Shown: positions 17,555-28,521, counted from the stretch's first letter. The stretch: 64,000 bases of DNA from Shinella zoogloeoides (GCF_022682305.1 NZ_CP093528.1:2865501-2929500), one strand, 5' to 3'. Numbers and translations are program-made. Notes: generated by a model from the sequence alone, not told the origin.

Positions 17555-18994
17555 TCAGACGCCGCTGACGCCGTCGGCGGCGATATAGGCAATGCGCAGC
17601 ATGTTCGTCGCGCCGGGCGTGCGCAGCGGCACGCCGGCCGAGATGATGATGCGGTCACCCGGCTTGCCGAATTCTTCGGCAACCACGATGCGGCAGGCGC
17701 GGTTGACCATGTCGTCGAGGTCTTCAGCGTCGCCCGTGACGACGCAGTGCAGGCCCCAGACCACCGACAGACGGCGCGCGGTCTCGATGACCGGCGACAG
17801 CGCCAGGACCGGCGTATCCGGCCGCTCGCGCGCGGTGCGCAGGCCCGTCGTGCCCGACGAGGTGTAACAGACGATAGCCGACAGCTTCAGCGTCTCGGCG
17901 ATCTGGCGCGCGGCGAGCGAGATGGCGTCCGCGCCGGTCGCTTCCGGCGTCGAGCGCTGGGCGTAGATGATGCCCGGATAATGCGGGTCGCGCTCGACCT
18001 TGCTGGCGATGGACGCCATGGTGGAGACCGCCTCGACCGGGTAATCGCCGGAAGCGGATTCGGCCGACAGCATCACGGCATCCGCGCCTTCGAAGACGGC
18101 GGTCGCGACGTCGGAGACTTCGGCGCGGGTCGGCACCGGCGCGGAGATCATCGATTCCAGCATCTGCGTGGCGACGACGACCGGCTTGCCGGCGCGGCGG
18201 CAGGCGCGGATGAGCTGCTTCTGCAGGCCGGGAACGGCTTCCAGCGGCATTTCCACGCCAAGGTCGCCACGGGCGACCATGAGGGCGTCGGAAAGCTCGA
18301 TGATCTCGTCGATGCGCTCGATGGCCTGCGGCTTCTCGATCTTCGACATCAGGCCGACGCGGCCGCGCGCGACCTTGCGCACTTCGGCAAGGTCTTCCGG
18401 ACGCTGGATGAACGAGAGCGCCACCCAGTCGACGCTGCCGGTCGCCAGAACGGCGTCGAGGTCGATACGGTCCTTCTCCGTCAGCGCGCCCACGCCGAGC
18501 AGCGTGTCGGGCAGGCTCACGCCCTTGCGGTCGGAGATCTTGGTGCCGGAGACGACCGTGCAGACGATGGACTTGCCGTCGGACGACTCGGCGCGCAGAT
18601 GCAGCTTGCCGTCGTCGATCAGCAGGCGATGGCCGGGCTTGACCGCTTCGAGGATTTCCGGATGCGGCAGGAACACGCGGGTGTTGTCGCCGGGCACATC
18701 CTTGTTGTCGAGAGTGAAGGTCTGGCCGGGCTTCAGTTCCTCCGAGCCGTTGGCGAACTTGCCGACGCGCAGCTTCGGCCCCTGGAGGTCGGCGAGGATG
18801 CCGATCGGGCGGCCGCAGCGGGCTTCCACGGCGCGGATGCGGCTGATCAGCGTGCGCATCACGTCATGGCTGGCGTGGCTCATATTGATGCGGAACAGGT
18901 CTGCTCCCGCCTCGTGCAGCTTCTGGATCATCTGCTCGTCAGACGATGCCGGTCCGAGCGTGGCGAGGATTTTGACTTTTCTGTTCCGTCTCAT
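17555..18994 (-). CDS. pyk: pyruvate kinase
   Basis: 479 aa with KILATLGPASSDEQM at the start, R-I-N-M-S-H near residue 35, the catalytic ADLQGPKLRVG, the signature MSKIEKPQAIERIDEIIELS around 217, and MVARGDLGVEMPLEAVP. It makes pyruvate and ATP from phosphoenolpyruvate. Length and motifs are standard and complete. Its ATG overlaps the stop of the DUF1036 gene (TGATG), so it is co-transcribed and translationally coupled to that envelope protein gene. Confidence 0.97.
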   Translation of the reverse strand: MRRNRKVKILATLGPASSDEQMIQKLHEAGADLFRINMSHASHDVMRTLISRIRAVEARCGRPIGILADLQGPKLRVGKFANGSEELKPGQTFTLDNKDVPGDNTRVFLPHPEILEAVKPGHRLLIDDGKLHLRAESSDGKSIVCTVVSGTKISDRKGVSLPDTLLGVGALTEKDRIDLDAVLATGSVDWVALSFIQRPEDLAEVRKVARGRVGLMSKIEKPQAIERIDEIIELSDALMVARGDLGVEMPLEAVPGLQKQLIRACRRAGKPVVVATQMLESMISAPVPTRAEVSDVATAVFEGADAVMLSAESASGDYPVEAVSTMASIASKVERDPHYPGIIYAQRSTPEATGADAISLAARQIAETLKLSAIVCYTSSGTTGLRTARERPDTPVLALSPVIETARRLSVVWGLHCVVTGDAEDLDDMVNRACRIVVAEEFGKPGDRIIISAGVPLRTPGATNMLRIAYIAADGVSGV

Positions 18995-19536
18995 CAGTTC
19001 TGGCTCTCCTGCGTCCCTGGCGTATCGGAGAGCTGCACCATCCAGCTTCCCTGCCGCCCCGTGTCATATTCCTTGAAGCCCATGCGCTGGAAACCGCGTG
19101 CGAAGCAGTCCTCGACGCCGGTGATCTTGAACTCGTTCTCGGCGACGCACATGTTGACGTCGCCGGTCCAGCGGCCGCCGCGGGCGGCGTCCTCGGCATA
19201 GAGATAGTAGTAGCGCGACTGCAATTCGCCCTCGATCAGCGTGGCGCAGGTCGTGGCCGGCACCTGCCACCAGCCCTCGGTCACCCAGCCTTCCTTGGCG
19301 CGGTAGCCGATGGCGACGCCGACGAGGTTCTGCGTGCCGTTGCAGACGCGGAAATCGGCCCTCGCCTCATCCGCGACGGAAAAGGCGAGAAAACCCGCGA
19401 CGAGGAAGAGGCCGGCCTGGAAAAGGCCGCCGGCTTTCGAGAAAAACGGGCGATGGGTCTTGGCTCTCACGGCTTCCAATGGAACTCCGTTGATTTGAAT
19501 ATGCGCTTTCTTGCGACGGCGGGGCATGAATGTCAA
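18994..19536 (-). CDS. DUF1036 family secreted protein
   Basis: 180 aa with a basic N-terminus, a hydrophobic segment (about residues 36-58) acting as signal or anchor, and a DUF1036 domain: FRVCNGTQNLVGVAIGYR, W-W-x-V-P-A-T-T-C, Y-Y-L-Y-A-E and M-C-V. The four spaced cysteines suggest disulfides outside the cytoplasm. The family has no known function. It is the first gene of a two-gene unit with pyk, which from memory is a conserved arrangement in Rhizobiaceae. Confidence 0.82.
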   Translation of the reverse strand: MTFMPRRRKKAHIQINGVPLEAVRAKTHRPFFSKAGGLFQAGLFLVAGFLAFSVADEARADFRVCNGTQNLVGVAIGYRAKEGWVTEGWWQVPATTCATLIEGELQSRYYYLYAEDAARGGRWTGDVNMCVAENEFKITGVEDCFARGFQRMGFKEYDTGRQGSWMVQLSDTPGTQESQN

Positions 19537-19664
19537 CGCGGCTCTAATCGATTACATTGTCATGAAAAGAGAAGGAATCTTTCCCGAACGCCAAGCATTG
19601 CGGGTTGCGGGGCGGATCGCCCCATGCGATCACTTGCGGGGCGCGGCGTACAATCGGCAAAAGC

Positions 19665-20453
19665 ATGCAGGACCATCCTCCTTTCGAGATCATCGACGGC
19701 GACACAAGCCTGGGGCTTGTCATTCTCGCGGACCACGCAACGAACCTCCTGCCCGAACGCTACGGCCGCCTCGGCCTGCCGGAAAGCGCCTTCGAGCGCC
19801 ACATCGCCTACGATATCGGCGTGGAAGGCGTGGTGCGCGGCCTCAATGCCCGGCTGAACGCACCGGTGGTCATGAGCCGCTTTTCCCGCCTCCTCATCGA
19901 TCCCAACCGGGGCGAGGACGACCCGACGCTCGTCATGCGCATTTCCGACGGCGCGATCATTCCAGGCAATCATCCGATCACGCCGGAAGAATGGCAATAC
20001 CGGCTGGAAGCCTTCCACCGCCCCTATCACGATGCCGTGTCCCGCACGATCCGTGCGGTTGAGGAACGGACCGGCAAGGCTCCGCTCGTCATCTCCATGC
20101 ATTCCTACACGCCGGCCTGGAAAGGCGTTCCCCGCCCCTGGCACGTGACGGTGCTGTGGGACAGCGATCCGCGCGCCGTGCGCCCGCTGCTTGCCGAACT
20201 GGAATCGCCCGGCGACGTGGTGGTGGGCGACAACGAGCCTTATGACGGGGCGCTGCGCGGCGACACCCTCTTCCATCATTGCATGAAGCCGGGTATCGCC
20301 CATGCACTCATCGAGATCCGCCAGGACGAGATCGGCGATGCGGACGGGATTGCCCGCTGGGCCGACCGGCTGGCGCCGATCTTCGCCCGGTTGAATGCGG
20401 ACGAGGCCCTGCACACATACGAGATACACCCTTCCCGCACCGGACCGTACTGA
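19665..20453 (+). CDS. N-formylglutamate amidohydrolase family protein
   Basis: 262 aa with the family motifs: VILADHATNLLPERYGRLGL near residue 20, A-Y-D-I-G-V-E-G, S-R-F-S-R-L-L-I-D-P-N-R near 63-74 and the metal-site segment VISMHSYTPAWKG. The family hydrolyses N-formyl-glutamate or related amides; there is no hut context, so the substrate is open. I chose ATG 19,665 because the 20 upstream residues do not resemble the family. DUF1244 follows after 10 bp. A paralogue lies at 52,505. Confidence 0.82.
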   Translation: MQDHPPFEIIDGDTSLGLVILADHATNLLPERYGRLGLPESAFERHIAYDIGVEGVVRGLNARLNAPVVMSRFSRLLIDPNRGEDDPTLVMRISDGAIIPGNHPITPEEWQYRLEAFHRPYHDAVSRTIRAVEERTGKAPLVISMHSYTPAWKGVPRPWHVTVLWDSDPRAVRPLLAELESPGDVVVGDNEPYDGALRGDTLFHHCMKPGIAHALIEIRQDEIGDADGIARWADRLAPIFARLNADEALHTYEIHPSRTGPY

Positions 20454-20463
20454 GACCGAAACG

Positions 20464-20769
20464 ATGACCGAACTGACGAAAGACCAGCAGACCGAATTCG
20501 AGGCCGCCGCCTTCCGGCGCCTCGTCAGGCACCTTCGCGAACGCAGCGACGTGCAGAACATCGACCTGATGAACCTTGCCGGCTTCTGCCGCAACTGCCT
20601 GTCGAACTGGTATCGCGAGGCGGCCAACGAGGCCGGTGTCCCGCTCGACAAGGATGCCTCCCGCGAGATCGTCTACGGCATGCCCTACGAGGAATGGCGC
20701 ACCCTGCACCAGCGCGAGGCGAGCGATGCGCAACTTGCCGCCTTCGAGGTCAACCGCCCGAAGGAATGA
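20464..20769 (+). CDS. DUF1244 family protein, 101 aa
   Basis: The family core is clear: F-R-R-L-V-R-H-L-R-E-R-x-D-V-Q-N-I-D-L-M-N-L-A-G-F-C-R-N-C-L-S-N-W-Y, then I-V-Y-G-M-P-Y-E-E-W. The C-R-N-C pair could bind metal. The start at 20,464 follows CCGAAACG. It is 10 bp after the amidohydrolase gene and probably in its operon. Function is unknown. Confidence 0.85.
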   Translation: MTELTKDQQTEFEAAAFRRLVRHLRERSDVQNIDLMNLAGFCRNCLSNWYREAANEAGVPLDKDASREIVYGMPYEEWRTLHQREASDAQLAAFEVNRPKE

Positions 20770-20881
20770 CGCCGCCGGCGCGCGAAAATCCTGAACGAAC
20801 GCGCGACAGGCCTTGATCTTGCCGGAAGTTCGCGGCAAGTCACGGCACCTTTCGAATTTCCAGCCATCCAAGGAGAAGACC

Positions 20882-21148
20882 ATGTCGGATGCCCACGGCG
20901 TAGCACGCGACCAGCTTCGCGCGTTCATCGAGCGGATCGAACGCCTCGAGGAAGAAAAGAAGACCATCGCCGACGACATCAAGGACGTCTATGGCGAAGC
21001 CAAGGGAACCGGCTTCGACACCAAGATCCTGCGCAAGGTCATCCAGATCCGCAAGCAGGACAAGGACGAGCGCATGGAGCAGGAAGCAATCCTCGACACC
21101 TACCTGCAGGCCCTCGGCATGATCGAGCTGCCGCCGGACGCCGAATAA
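20882..21148 (+). CDS. gapR: GapR-type nucleoid-associated protein (DUF2312/UPF0335)
   Basis: 88 aa: [20 protein letters not shown], then [26 protein letters not shown], the coiled-coil and basic core of GapR. In Caulobacter GapR binds overtwisted DNA ahead of replication and transcription forks and is needed for growth. AAGGAGAAGACC precedes the ATG. A 60-bp palindrome that includes a bidirectional terminator follows. Confidence 0.88.
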   Translation: MSDAHGVARDQLRAFIERIERLEEEKKTIADDIKDVYGEAKGTGFDTKILRKVIQIRKQDKDERMEQEAILDTYLQALGMIELPPDAE

Positions 21149-21154
21149 GCCTTC

Positions 21155-21214
21155 GACCAGTTCCAACAAAAAACCCGCCGGATCGCTCCGGCGGGTTTTT
21201 TGTTGGAACTGGTC
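21155..21214. terminator. bidirectional terminator inside a perfect 28-bp inverted repeat
   Basis: CCCGCCGGA-TCGC-TCCGGCGGG is flanked by AAAAAA on the left and TTTTTT on the right, and the symmetry continues perfectly outward (GACCAGTTCCAAC / GTTGGAACTGGTC). The arms are 28 bp with a 4-nt loop. It serves the convergent gapR and DUF882 genes. Confidence 0.9.
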
Positions 21215-21220
21215 GGCCAG

Positions 21221-22996
21221 TCAGTTGCCGGCGCTCTCGAACTTGCGCACTTCCATGAAGTTGACCGCCGTGCCGCTGAACCGGCCTGCGTCGATCGACT
21301 TGCCCTCGGACTGGAAGCCGGCCATGTAGACGGTCGTCGGCGCGGCGCGCAGCGTGCGGCTGACAAAGCGCGGGGCCTTGACCGGCTTGGCGTTGGACGA
21401 GACGCTATCCTGGGCGAGCGCCCATTGCGACAGGATCTTCTGCGTCGCCTTCGGTTCGGTGCGGATCGCGCCGCGGCTGGCGGCATCGGCATCCTTCTTC
21501 TTCGGGCGACCGCCCTTCGCGGGCGTTTCCTCGACCGTCTTCGCGTCGAAAGCGTCCGCACCGGAAAGCGAGCGGGTGCCGCCAGCCGGAAGCAGCGCGG
21601 CCATCTCGACCGGCGTGCCGTCCGACTGGTCCGTCGCCGGATCGGCCACGGGGTCGGCAAGCGCGGCAAGGCCGGACCGGTCGGCGGTAGACGGCAGGGC
21701 GACCTGCGCTTCCGCGGCCGCCATCAGCGCCGTCTGCGACTTGTCCAGTTCGACCTGTGGGCGCAGGCCCGGCACCGGAACCATGGCCAGCTCCACGCCG
21801 TCCTCGGCTGCGGCTTCCGCCGTCATGGTCTCTGCCGGCTGCGCGTCGCCAGCCTGCGTGCGGGCGCCCAGCATCATGGGAACCGGAACCTTGTAGGCGG
21901 CAAGGTCCTCGAATTCGGGCTTCCGCTCCTCAGCCGTCGCCGCTTCCAGCGCCGCGACGGCGCCGCTGGTCGTCGGCGCGACAAGGGCAAGCTCGCTCGT
22001 CGCCTCGGCGGACTTGAAGGCCGGGCGGTTCCCCGGGACGGGCGCGTTGAAGGCGACCTCCGTCTCGGCCGCCGTGACGGCCGGCTGCACGTCCTCAACG
22101 ATCTTCGCCTTGGAGCCGCCGGGATTGCTGGCATCGAATTCGTCCGCGATGGTCGCGGTGCTGGCGATCATTTCGGGTTCTTCATCCTCGTCGCCGCCGC
22201 CGCCGAAGAGCGCGGCGAGGAAACCGCCCTTGCGCTTGGACGCCTTGGGGCTGGAGCCGCCGCCGGCAACTTCGATCGTGTCCGCGCCGACGCGGCGCTT
22301 GTAGTCTGCCACGGCCTGCTGGTAGCCCGGCAGCGGCTTGCCGTCGGCCGGCACGTGCATGGTCTTGCCGTCGGGGAAGAGGCTGACGAGTTCCTGGCGG
22401 CTCATGCGCGGCCATGCGCGCACGCTGCCAACGTCGAGATGGACGAAGGGCGAGCCGGATGTGGGATAGAAGCCGACGCCGCCGACCTGAAATTTCATGG
22501 CCGTGGCGCGCAGGTTCGCGAGCTTGACGCCCGGAATGTAGAAGTCCATCGCCTTGCCGAGCATGTGCTGGCTCTTCTTGGCGACGCCCTTGGAGCGCGA
22601 GCGCAGCATGCCGTTCGTCGCCGGCGAGCGATAGGCGGAAACGACGTTGATGTACCCCTTGCCGCCGACCTTCTGGTAGACTTCCCAGACGAGGTCGAAG
22701 AGGCGCGGGTCCATCTTCGTGGGTTCGTTGCGGCGCCAGTCGCGCAGGAACGTGTTGAGCTGCTTGAGGCCGCGCTGATCGTAGCGCCCGTTGCGCTTGA
22801 AGGTGATCTCGGCCTTTTCCTTGGTGTGGATGAAATAGAGCTTGAGCGTGCGGTTGCCGCTCTCGGCCTGAACCGTCGCGGGGATGGAAGCGGGCAGGAT
22901 CAGGGCGGCGGAAAGCACGGCCGTGGTCAACGCCTTCGGCAGCTTATGCAGCACTGTCTTGCAGAGGCCGCTCAGGGAGGCCCCCTGACGCTTCAT
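21221..22996 (-). CDS. DUF882 (YcbK-like, peptidase M15 fold) secreted protein with long tail
   Basis: About 591 aa. A hydrophobic N-terminal signal (L-S-A-A-L-I-L-P-A-S-I-P-A-T-V-Q-A) leads to a DUF882 domain (about residues 45-210). This domain has the metal-ligand patterns V-V-S-A-Y-R-S-P-A-T-N, K-K-S-Q-H-M-L-G-K-A-M-D-F and F-V-H-L-D-V-G, as in D,D- or L,D-peptidases of the M15 family. The other 350 residues are Ala/Pro/Val-rich and low complexity. It probably trims peptidoglycan in the periplasm. The start is uncertain: the frame extends to GTG 23,098, and TTG 23,017 follows GGGGAAAGAG; I use ATG 22,996. Confidence 0.78.
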   Translation of the reverse strand: MKRQGASLSGLCKTVLHKLPKALTTAVLSAALILPASIPATVQAESGNRTLKLYFIHTKEKAEITFKRNGRYDQRGLKQLNTFLRDWRRNEPTKMDPRLFDLVWEVYQKVGGKGYINVVSAYRSPATNGMLRSRSKGVAKKSQHMLGKAMDFYIPGVKLANLRATAMKFQVGGVGFYPTSGSPFVHLDVGSVRAWPRMSRQELVSLFPDGKTMHVPADGKPLPGYQQAVADYKRRVGADTIEVAGGGSSPKASKRKGGFLAALFGGGGDEDEEPEMIASTATIADEFDASNPGGSKAKIVEDVQPAVTAAETEVAFNAPVPGNRPAFKSAEATSELALVAPTTSGAVAALEAATAEERKPEFEDLAAYKVPVPMMLGARTQAGDAQPAETMTAEAAAEDGVELAMVPVPGLRPQVELDKSQTALMAAAEAQVALPSTADRSGLAALADPVADPATDQSDGTPVEMAALLPAGGTRSLSGADAFDAKTVEETPAKGGRPKKKDADAASRGAIRTEPKATQKILSQWALAQDSVSSNAKPVKAPRFVSRTLRAAPTTVYMAGFQSEGKSIDAGRFSGTAVNFMEVRKFESAGN

Positions 22997-23191
22997 CGAT
23001 GCGAACAAATTTGCCAACTCTTTCCCCGTCCAAAGGACAACGAGCGTCCGTTGCCCAGATGACTGCCAATTGCGGTAAGAGCATGGCAAATCGGCCACAC
23101 TCTTTGTCGCACCCCCGTTATAGTGAACAATCCACTAACAGGGAATAAACGGCAATCGAGAAATCCCAAGTGGCCGGGATTTCAGGGGTTT

Positions 23192-24721
<1,530 letters not shown>

Positions 24722-24886
24722 TGGAACCTCCTTGCCGAAGGCGCGCGTCATGCACGCCCTTGGGGACTGAATACCAGCGGACCATGGCAGAAAGGGTTGA
24801 ACATGCCGTTTTGAGAAAGGCTTGCATTTTAACCAACGCCGACGCAAGCAATGAACCCGACCTGCCCATCAGGAAGAGAGATATCG

Positions 24887-26740
24887 ATGACCCGCACTTT
24901 CCTTGCCCCCCGGATCGACTTCGCACCGGCAGAGGCCGCAGCTACCGCCGGATTGGGCGACCTGCCCGGCTGGAACCTCACCGACCTCTACCCCTCGCCG
25001 GCCTCGCCTGAATTCAAGGCCGACATGCAGAAGGCCGCAACGGATTCGCTCGCCTTCGAGGCGAAGTGGAAGGGCAAGCTCGACGCCGCCACCGAGAAGA
25101 CTGGCGACGAGGGCATCGGCGCGGCCGTGCGCGAATTCGAGGCGCTGGAAGACGTGATGGGCCGCCTTATCTCCTTTGCGGGCCTCACCTATTTCACCAA
25201 CACGACCGAGCCGGCGAACGGTAAGTTCTATGGCGACGCGCAGGCCAAGCTCACCGACCTCGGCGCGCATCTCCTGTTTTTCTCCCTTGAACTCAATAGG
25301 ATAGAAGACGAACGCATCGAGGCGGCGCTGACGAACGACGCGCTTGCCGCACACTATCGCCCGTGGATCGAGGACCTGCGCAAGGACAAGCCCTACCAGC
25401 TCGACGACAAGACCGAACAGCTCTTCCTCGAAAAGTCGATGACGGGCGCGGCTGCCTGGAACCGCCTCTTCGACGAGACGATGGCCTCGCTCCGCTACAC
25501 GATCGACGGCGAGGAACTGCCGCTGGAAATCGCCCTCAATCAGCTCCAGTCGCCGGACGGCGAGGCGCGCCGCAAGGCGGCAGAAGCGCTGGCGAAGACC
25601 TTCAAGGACAACATCCGCACCTTCACGCTGATCACCAACACGCTCGCCAAGGACAAGGAAATCTCCGACCGCTGGCGCGGCTTCGAGGACATCGCCGACA
25701 GCCGGCACCTCGCCAACCGCGTCGAGCCGGAAGTCGTCGCGGCGCTGGCGGAAGCCGTGCGCGAAGCGTATCCGCGCCTCTCCCATCGCTATTATACGAT
25801 GAAAGCAAAGTGGCTCGGAATGGAGCAGATGGATTACTGGGACCGCAATGCGCCCCTTCCCGAGACACCCGACGCGACCATTCCGTGGAGCGAGGCGCGC
25901 GAAACGGTGCTCTCCGCCTACAGCGCCTTCGCGCCGGAAATGGCGGCCATCGCCAAGGACTTCTTCGACAAGGGCTGGATCGACGCGCCGGTGCGTCCCG
26001 GCAAGGCCCCCGGCGCCTTCGCCCATCCGACCGTGCCCTCCGCGCACCCTTACGTTCTCGTCAACTACATGGGCAAGCCGCGCGACGTGATGACGCTCGC
26101 CCACGAGCTTGGCCATGGCGTGCATCAGGTTCTGGCCGGCGGCCAGGGCGCATTGATGGCCTCGACCCCGCTGACGCTCGCCGAGACCGCCTCCGTCTTC
26201 GGCGAGATGCTGACCTTCCGCAGCCTGCTCGACAAGACGAAGGACAAGCGTGAGCGCAAGGCCATGCTCGCCCAGAAGGTGGAGGACATGATCAACACGG
26301 TCGTGCGCCAGATCGCCTTTTACGAATTCGAGCGCAAGGTGCACACCGCGCGCAAGGAAGGCGAACTCACCAGCGACCAGATCGGCGAACTCTGGCTCTC
26401 CGTGCAGGGCGAAAGCCTCGGCCCGGCGATCCGCATCTCCGAGGGCTACGAGACCTACTGGGCCTATATCCCCCACTTCATCCACTCGCCCTTCTACGTC
26501 TATGCCTATGCCTTCGGCGACTGCCTGGTGAACTCGCTCTATGCCGTCTACCAGCAGGCCGAGACCGGCTTCCAGGCAAAGTATTTCGATCTGCTCAGGG
26601 CCGGCGGCACCAAGCATCACACCGAACTCCTCAAGCCCTTCGGCCTCGATGCGAGCGATCCGTCGTTCTGGAGCAAGGGACTGTCGATGATCGAGGGGCT
26701 GATCGACGAACTGGAAGCGCTCGATAAGGCGTCATCTTAA
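24887..26740 (+). CDS. pepF: M3 family oligoendopeptidase (PepF-like)
   Basis: 617 aa. The zinc site H-E-L-G-H-G lies in MTLAHELGHGVHQVLAGG at about residues 400-417, and the third ligand lies in LAETASVFGEML about 30 residues later, as in M3 peptidases. It probably cleaves short cytoplasmic peptides. ATG 24,887 is preceded by AGGAAGAGAG; the upstream ATG 24,851 has no such site. It is divergent from the response regulator gene. The gene for aminodeoxychorismate synthase follows after 18 bp. Confidence 0.9.
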   Translation: MTRTFLAPRIDFAPAEAAATAGLGDLPGWNLTDLYPSPASPEFKADMQKAATDSLAFEAKWKGKLDAATEKTGDEGIGAAVREFEALEDVMGRLISFAGLTYFTNTTEPANGKFYGDAQAKLTDLGAHLLFFSLELNRIEDERIEAALTNDALAAHYRPWIEDLRKDKPYQLDDKTEQLFLEKSMTGAAAWNRLFDETMASLRYTIDGEELPLEIALNQLQSPDGEARRKAAEALAKTFKDNIRTFTLITNTLAKDKEISDRWRGFEDIADSRHLANRVEPEVVAALAEAVREAYPRLSHRYYTMKAKWLGMEQMDYWDRNAPLPETPDATIPWSEARETVLSAYSAFAPEMAAIAKDFFDKGWIDAPVRPGKAPGAFAHPTVPSAHPYVLVNYMGKPRDVMTLAHELGHGVHQVLAGGQGALMASTPLTLAETASVFGEMLTFRSLLDKTKDKRERKAMLAQKVEDMINTVVRQIAFYEFERKVHTARKEGELTSDQIGELWLSVQGESLGPAIRISEGYETYWAYIPHFIHSPFYVYAYAFGDCLVNSLYAVYQQAETGFQAKYFDLLRAGGTKHHTELLKPFGLDASDPSFWSKGLSMIEGLIDELEALDKASS

Positions 26741-26758
26741 AAGAAGCCGGAAGCCCGT

Positions 26759-27916
26759 ATGACCGACCGCGAACGCTTTGTGCTCCTCAGGGACGACCGT
26801 GAGGATCGGACGGTGGTTTTCGCCGATCCGCTCGCGGTCGTCACCGTGCGCGAGCGCGCCGGTTTCGAGCCGGCCTTCGCGGCCTTGCAGGCGGCGCATG
26901 AAAAGGGCCACTGGATCGCCGGCTTCATGAGCTATGAGGCCGGCCATCTCTTCGAGAAGAAGCTGACCCCGCTCGCCGAGGAGAACCGCCTGACCCCGCT
27001 GATGAGCTTCGGCATCTTCGAAAAGCCGTCGGACGATCACCCGCTCGCAACGCCGCGCCAACGTGTCGAAAACGAACCTTTCCTCACCGATCCCAGGGCC
27101 GACTGGGATTTCGAGACCTACCGCGGCCGCTTCGATCGCCTGCACCAGCACCTCCGGCAGGGCGATTGCTACCAGGCCAACCTCACCATGCCGATCCGCG
27201 CCCGCTGGAACGGCGACCCGCTCGCCGCCTTCTGGTCGCTGATCGAACGCCAGCCCGTGCGCTACGGCGCTTTCATCTCGCTGGACGGGCCGAAACTGCT
27301 CTCGCGCTCGCCGGAACTCTTCTTCGATATCGATAGAGAGGGTTGGATCGAGACGCATCCGATGAAGGGCACCGCGCCGCGTGGGGGCAGCGCGGCCGAG
27401 GACGAGCGCATCATCGCCGCCATGCAGGCCGATCCGAAATCGCAGGCGGAAAACCGCATGATCGTCGACCTCCTGCGCAATGACATCTCGCGCATCACCG
27501 AGGTCGGCACGCTGCATGTTCCGAAGCTCTTCGCGGTCGAGACCTACCCGACCGTGCACCAGATGGTGAGCCATGTCCGGGCGAAGCTGACGCCGGGCAT
27601 CTCCATCCGCGATATCTTCGCCGCCCTCTTCCCCTGCGGCTCCATCACCGGCGCGCCGAAGATGCGCGCCATGGAGATCCTGCACGACCTGGAGGACGGC
27701 CCGCGTGACGCCTATTGCGGCGCCATCGGCATGATCGCCCCCGACGGCACCATGCGCTTCAACGTCGCCATCCGCACCATCTCGCTCTTCGACGACGGCA
27801 ACGCCGTCTTCAATGTCGGCGGCGGCATCGTCTTCGATTCCACCGCCGAGGCGGAATATGCGGAATGCCTGCTGAAGGCGCGCTTCGCCGTGGGGGACCA
27901 ATGGATCTCTCGCTGA
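26759..27916 (+). CDS. pabB: aminodeoxychorismate synthase component I
   Basis: 385 aa of chorismate-binding enzyme fold, with GDCYQANLTMPI near residue 135, ETHPMKGTAPRG near 197, E-N-R-M-I-V-D-L-L-R-N-D near 230 and C-G-S-I-T-G-A-P-K near 293. The PIKGT/MKGT motif is typical of the PabB/TrpE family. It makes 4-amino-4-deoxychorismate for folate synthesis with a glutaminase subunit that is not present here. The next gene supplies the lyase step and overlaps it by 16 bp. Confidence 0.92.
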   Translation: MTDRERFVLLRDDREDRTVVFADPLAVVTVRERAGFEPAFAALQAAHEKGHWIAGFMSYEAGHLFEKKLTPLAEENRLTPLMSFGIFEKPSDDHPLATPRQRVENEPFLTDPRADWDFETYRGRFDRLHQHLRQGDCYQANLTMPIRARWNGDPLAAFWSLIERQPVRYGAFISLDGPKLLSRSPELFFDIDREGWIETHPMKGTAPRGGSAAEDERIIAAMQADPKSQAENRMIVDLLRNDISRITEVGTLHVPKLFAVETYPTVHQMVSHVRAKLTPGISIRDIFAALFPCGSITGAPKMRAMEILHDLEDGPRDAYCGAIGMIAPDGTMRFNVAIRTISLFDDGNAVFNVGGGIVFDSTAEAEYAECLLKARFAVGDQWISR

Positions 27917-28521
27917 TCGAGACCCTGCGCTGGGAGCCAGCGGCAGGCTTCGTGCGGCTGGAGCGGCATCTGGCGCGGCTGCAGCGGTCGGCGGCCGCGC
28001 TGGACCTTCCCGGCGCAGAGCGGGCAAGGGACGCATTGCTGGCCGCCGCCCCCCGCTCCGCCGACCCGCTTCGCGTCCGGCTTGAGCTTTTCCCCGATGG
28101 CGGGATCGAGGTGCAGGCGGCCGTATTCACCCCGCTTGCCCCGGACGCGACATGGCGGCTCAAGTTCGCCGGAACCTGCCTTTCCTCCACCGATCCGCTG
28201 CTGCGCCACAAGACATCCCGCCGCGCCCTCTACGCCGCCGCCCGCGCCGAATTCCCGGCAGCGGACGCCGACGAGGTTCTCCTCCTCAACGAGCGCGGCG
28301 AGCTTTGCGAGGGCACCATCACCTCGCTCTTCCTCGACGACGGCTCCGGCCCGTTGAAGACGCCGCCGCTCGCCTGCGGCCTGCTGGCCGGCGTGCTGCG
28401 CGAGGAACTGCTGGAAACCGGCAGGGCCATCGAGGCGGCGCTGCGGCCGGAGGACCTTGCGCGGGGCGCGATCCTCGCCGGAAATTCGCTGCGGGGCCTG
28501 ATCCGCTGCGTCCTCGCATAG
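27901..28521 (+). CDS. pabC: aminotransferase class IV, probable aminodeoxychorismate lyase
   Basis: 206 aa, short for fold-type IV PLP enzymes (usually 250-300). It has LIETLRWEPAAGFVRLERHL at the N-terminus, the PLP lysine in L-L-R-H-K-T-S-R-R, E-V-L-L-L-N-E-R-G-E-L-C-E-G-T-I-T-S and a final AILAGNSLRGLIRC. It probably releases pyruvate from aminodeoxychorismate to give p-aminobenzoate. The start at 27,901 lies inside pabB. The specific function rests on the pabB overlap. Confidence 0.85.
   Translation: MDLSLIETLRWEPAAGFVRLERHLARLQRSAAALDLPGAERARDALLAAAPRSADPLRVRLELFPDGGIEVQAAVFTPLAPDATWRLKFAGTCLSSTDPLLRHKTSRRALYAAARAEFPAADADEVLLLNERGELCEGTITSLFLDDGSGPLKTPPLACGLLAGVLREELLETGRAIEAALRPEDLARGAILAGNSLRGLIRCVLA

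Noticed and set aside
21200..23062. 620-aa open frame opposite the DUF882 gene
   Set aside because: Low-complexity Arg/Gly/His composition with no motif; shadow of the Ala/Pro-rich coding strand.
24869..26620. 583-aa open frame opposite pepF
   Set aside because: No recognisable domain; pepF on the other strand has a full zinc site and ribosome site.
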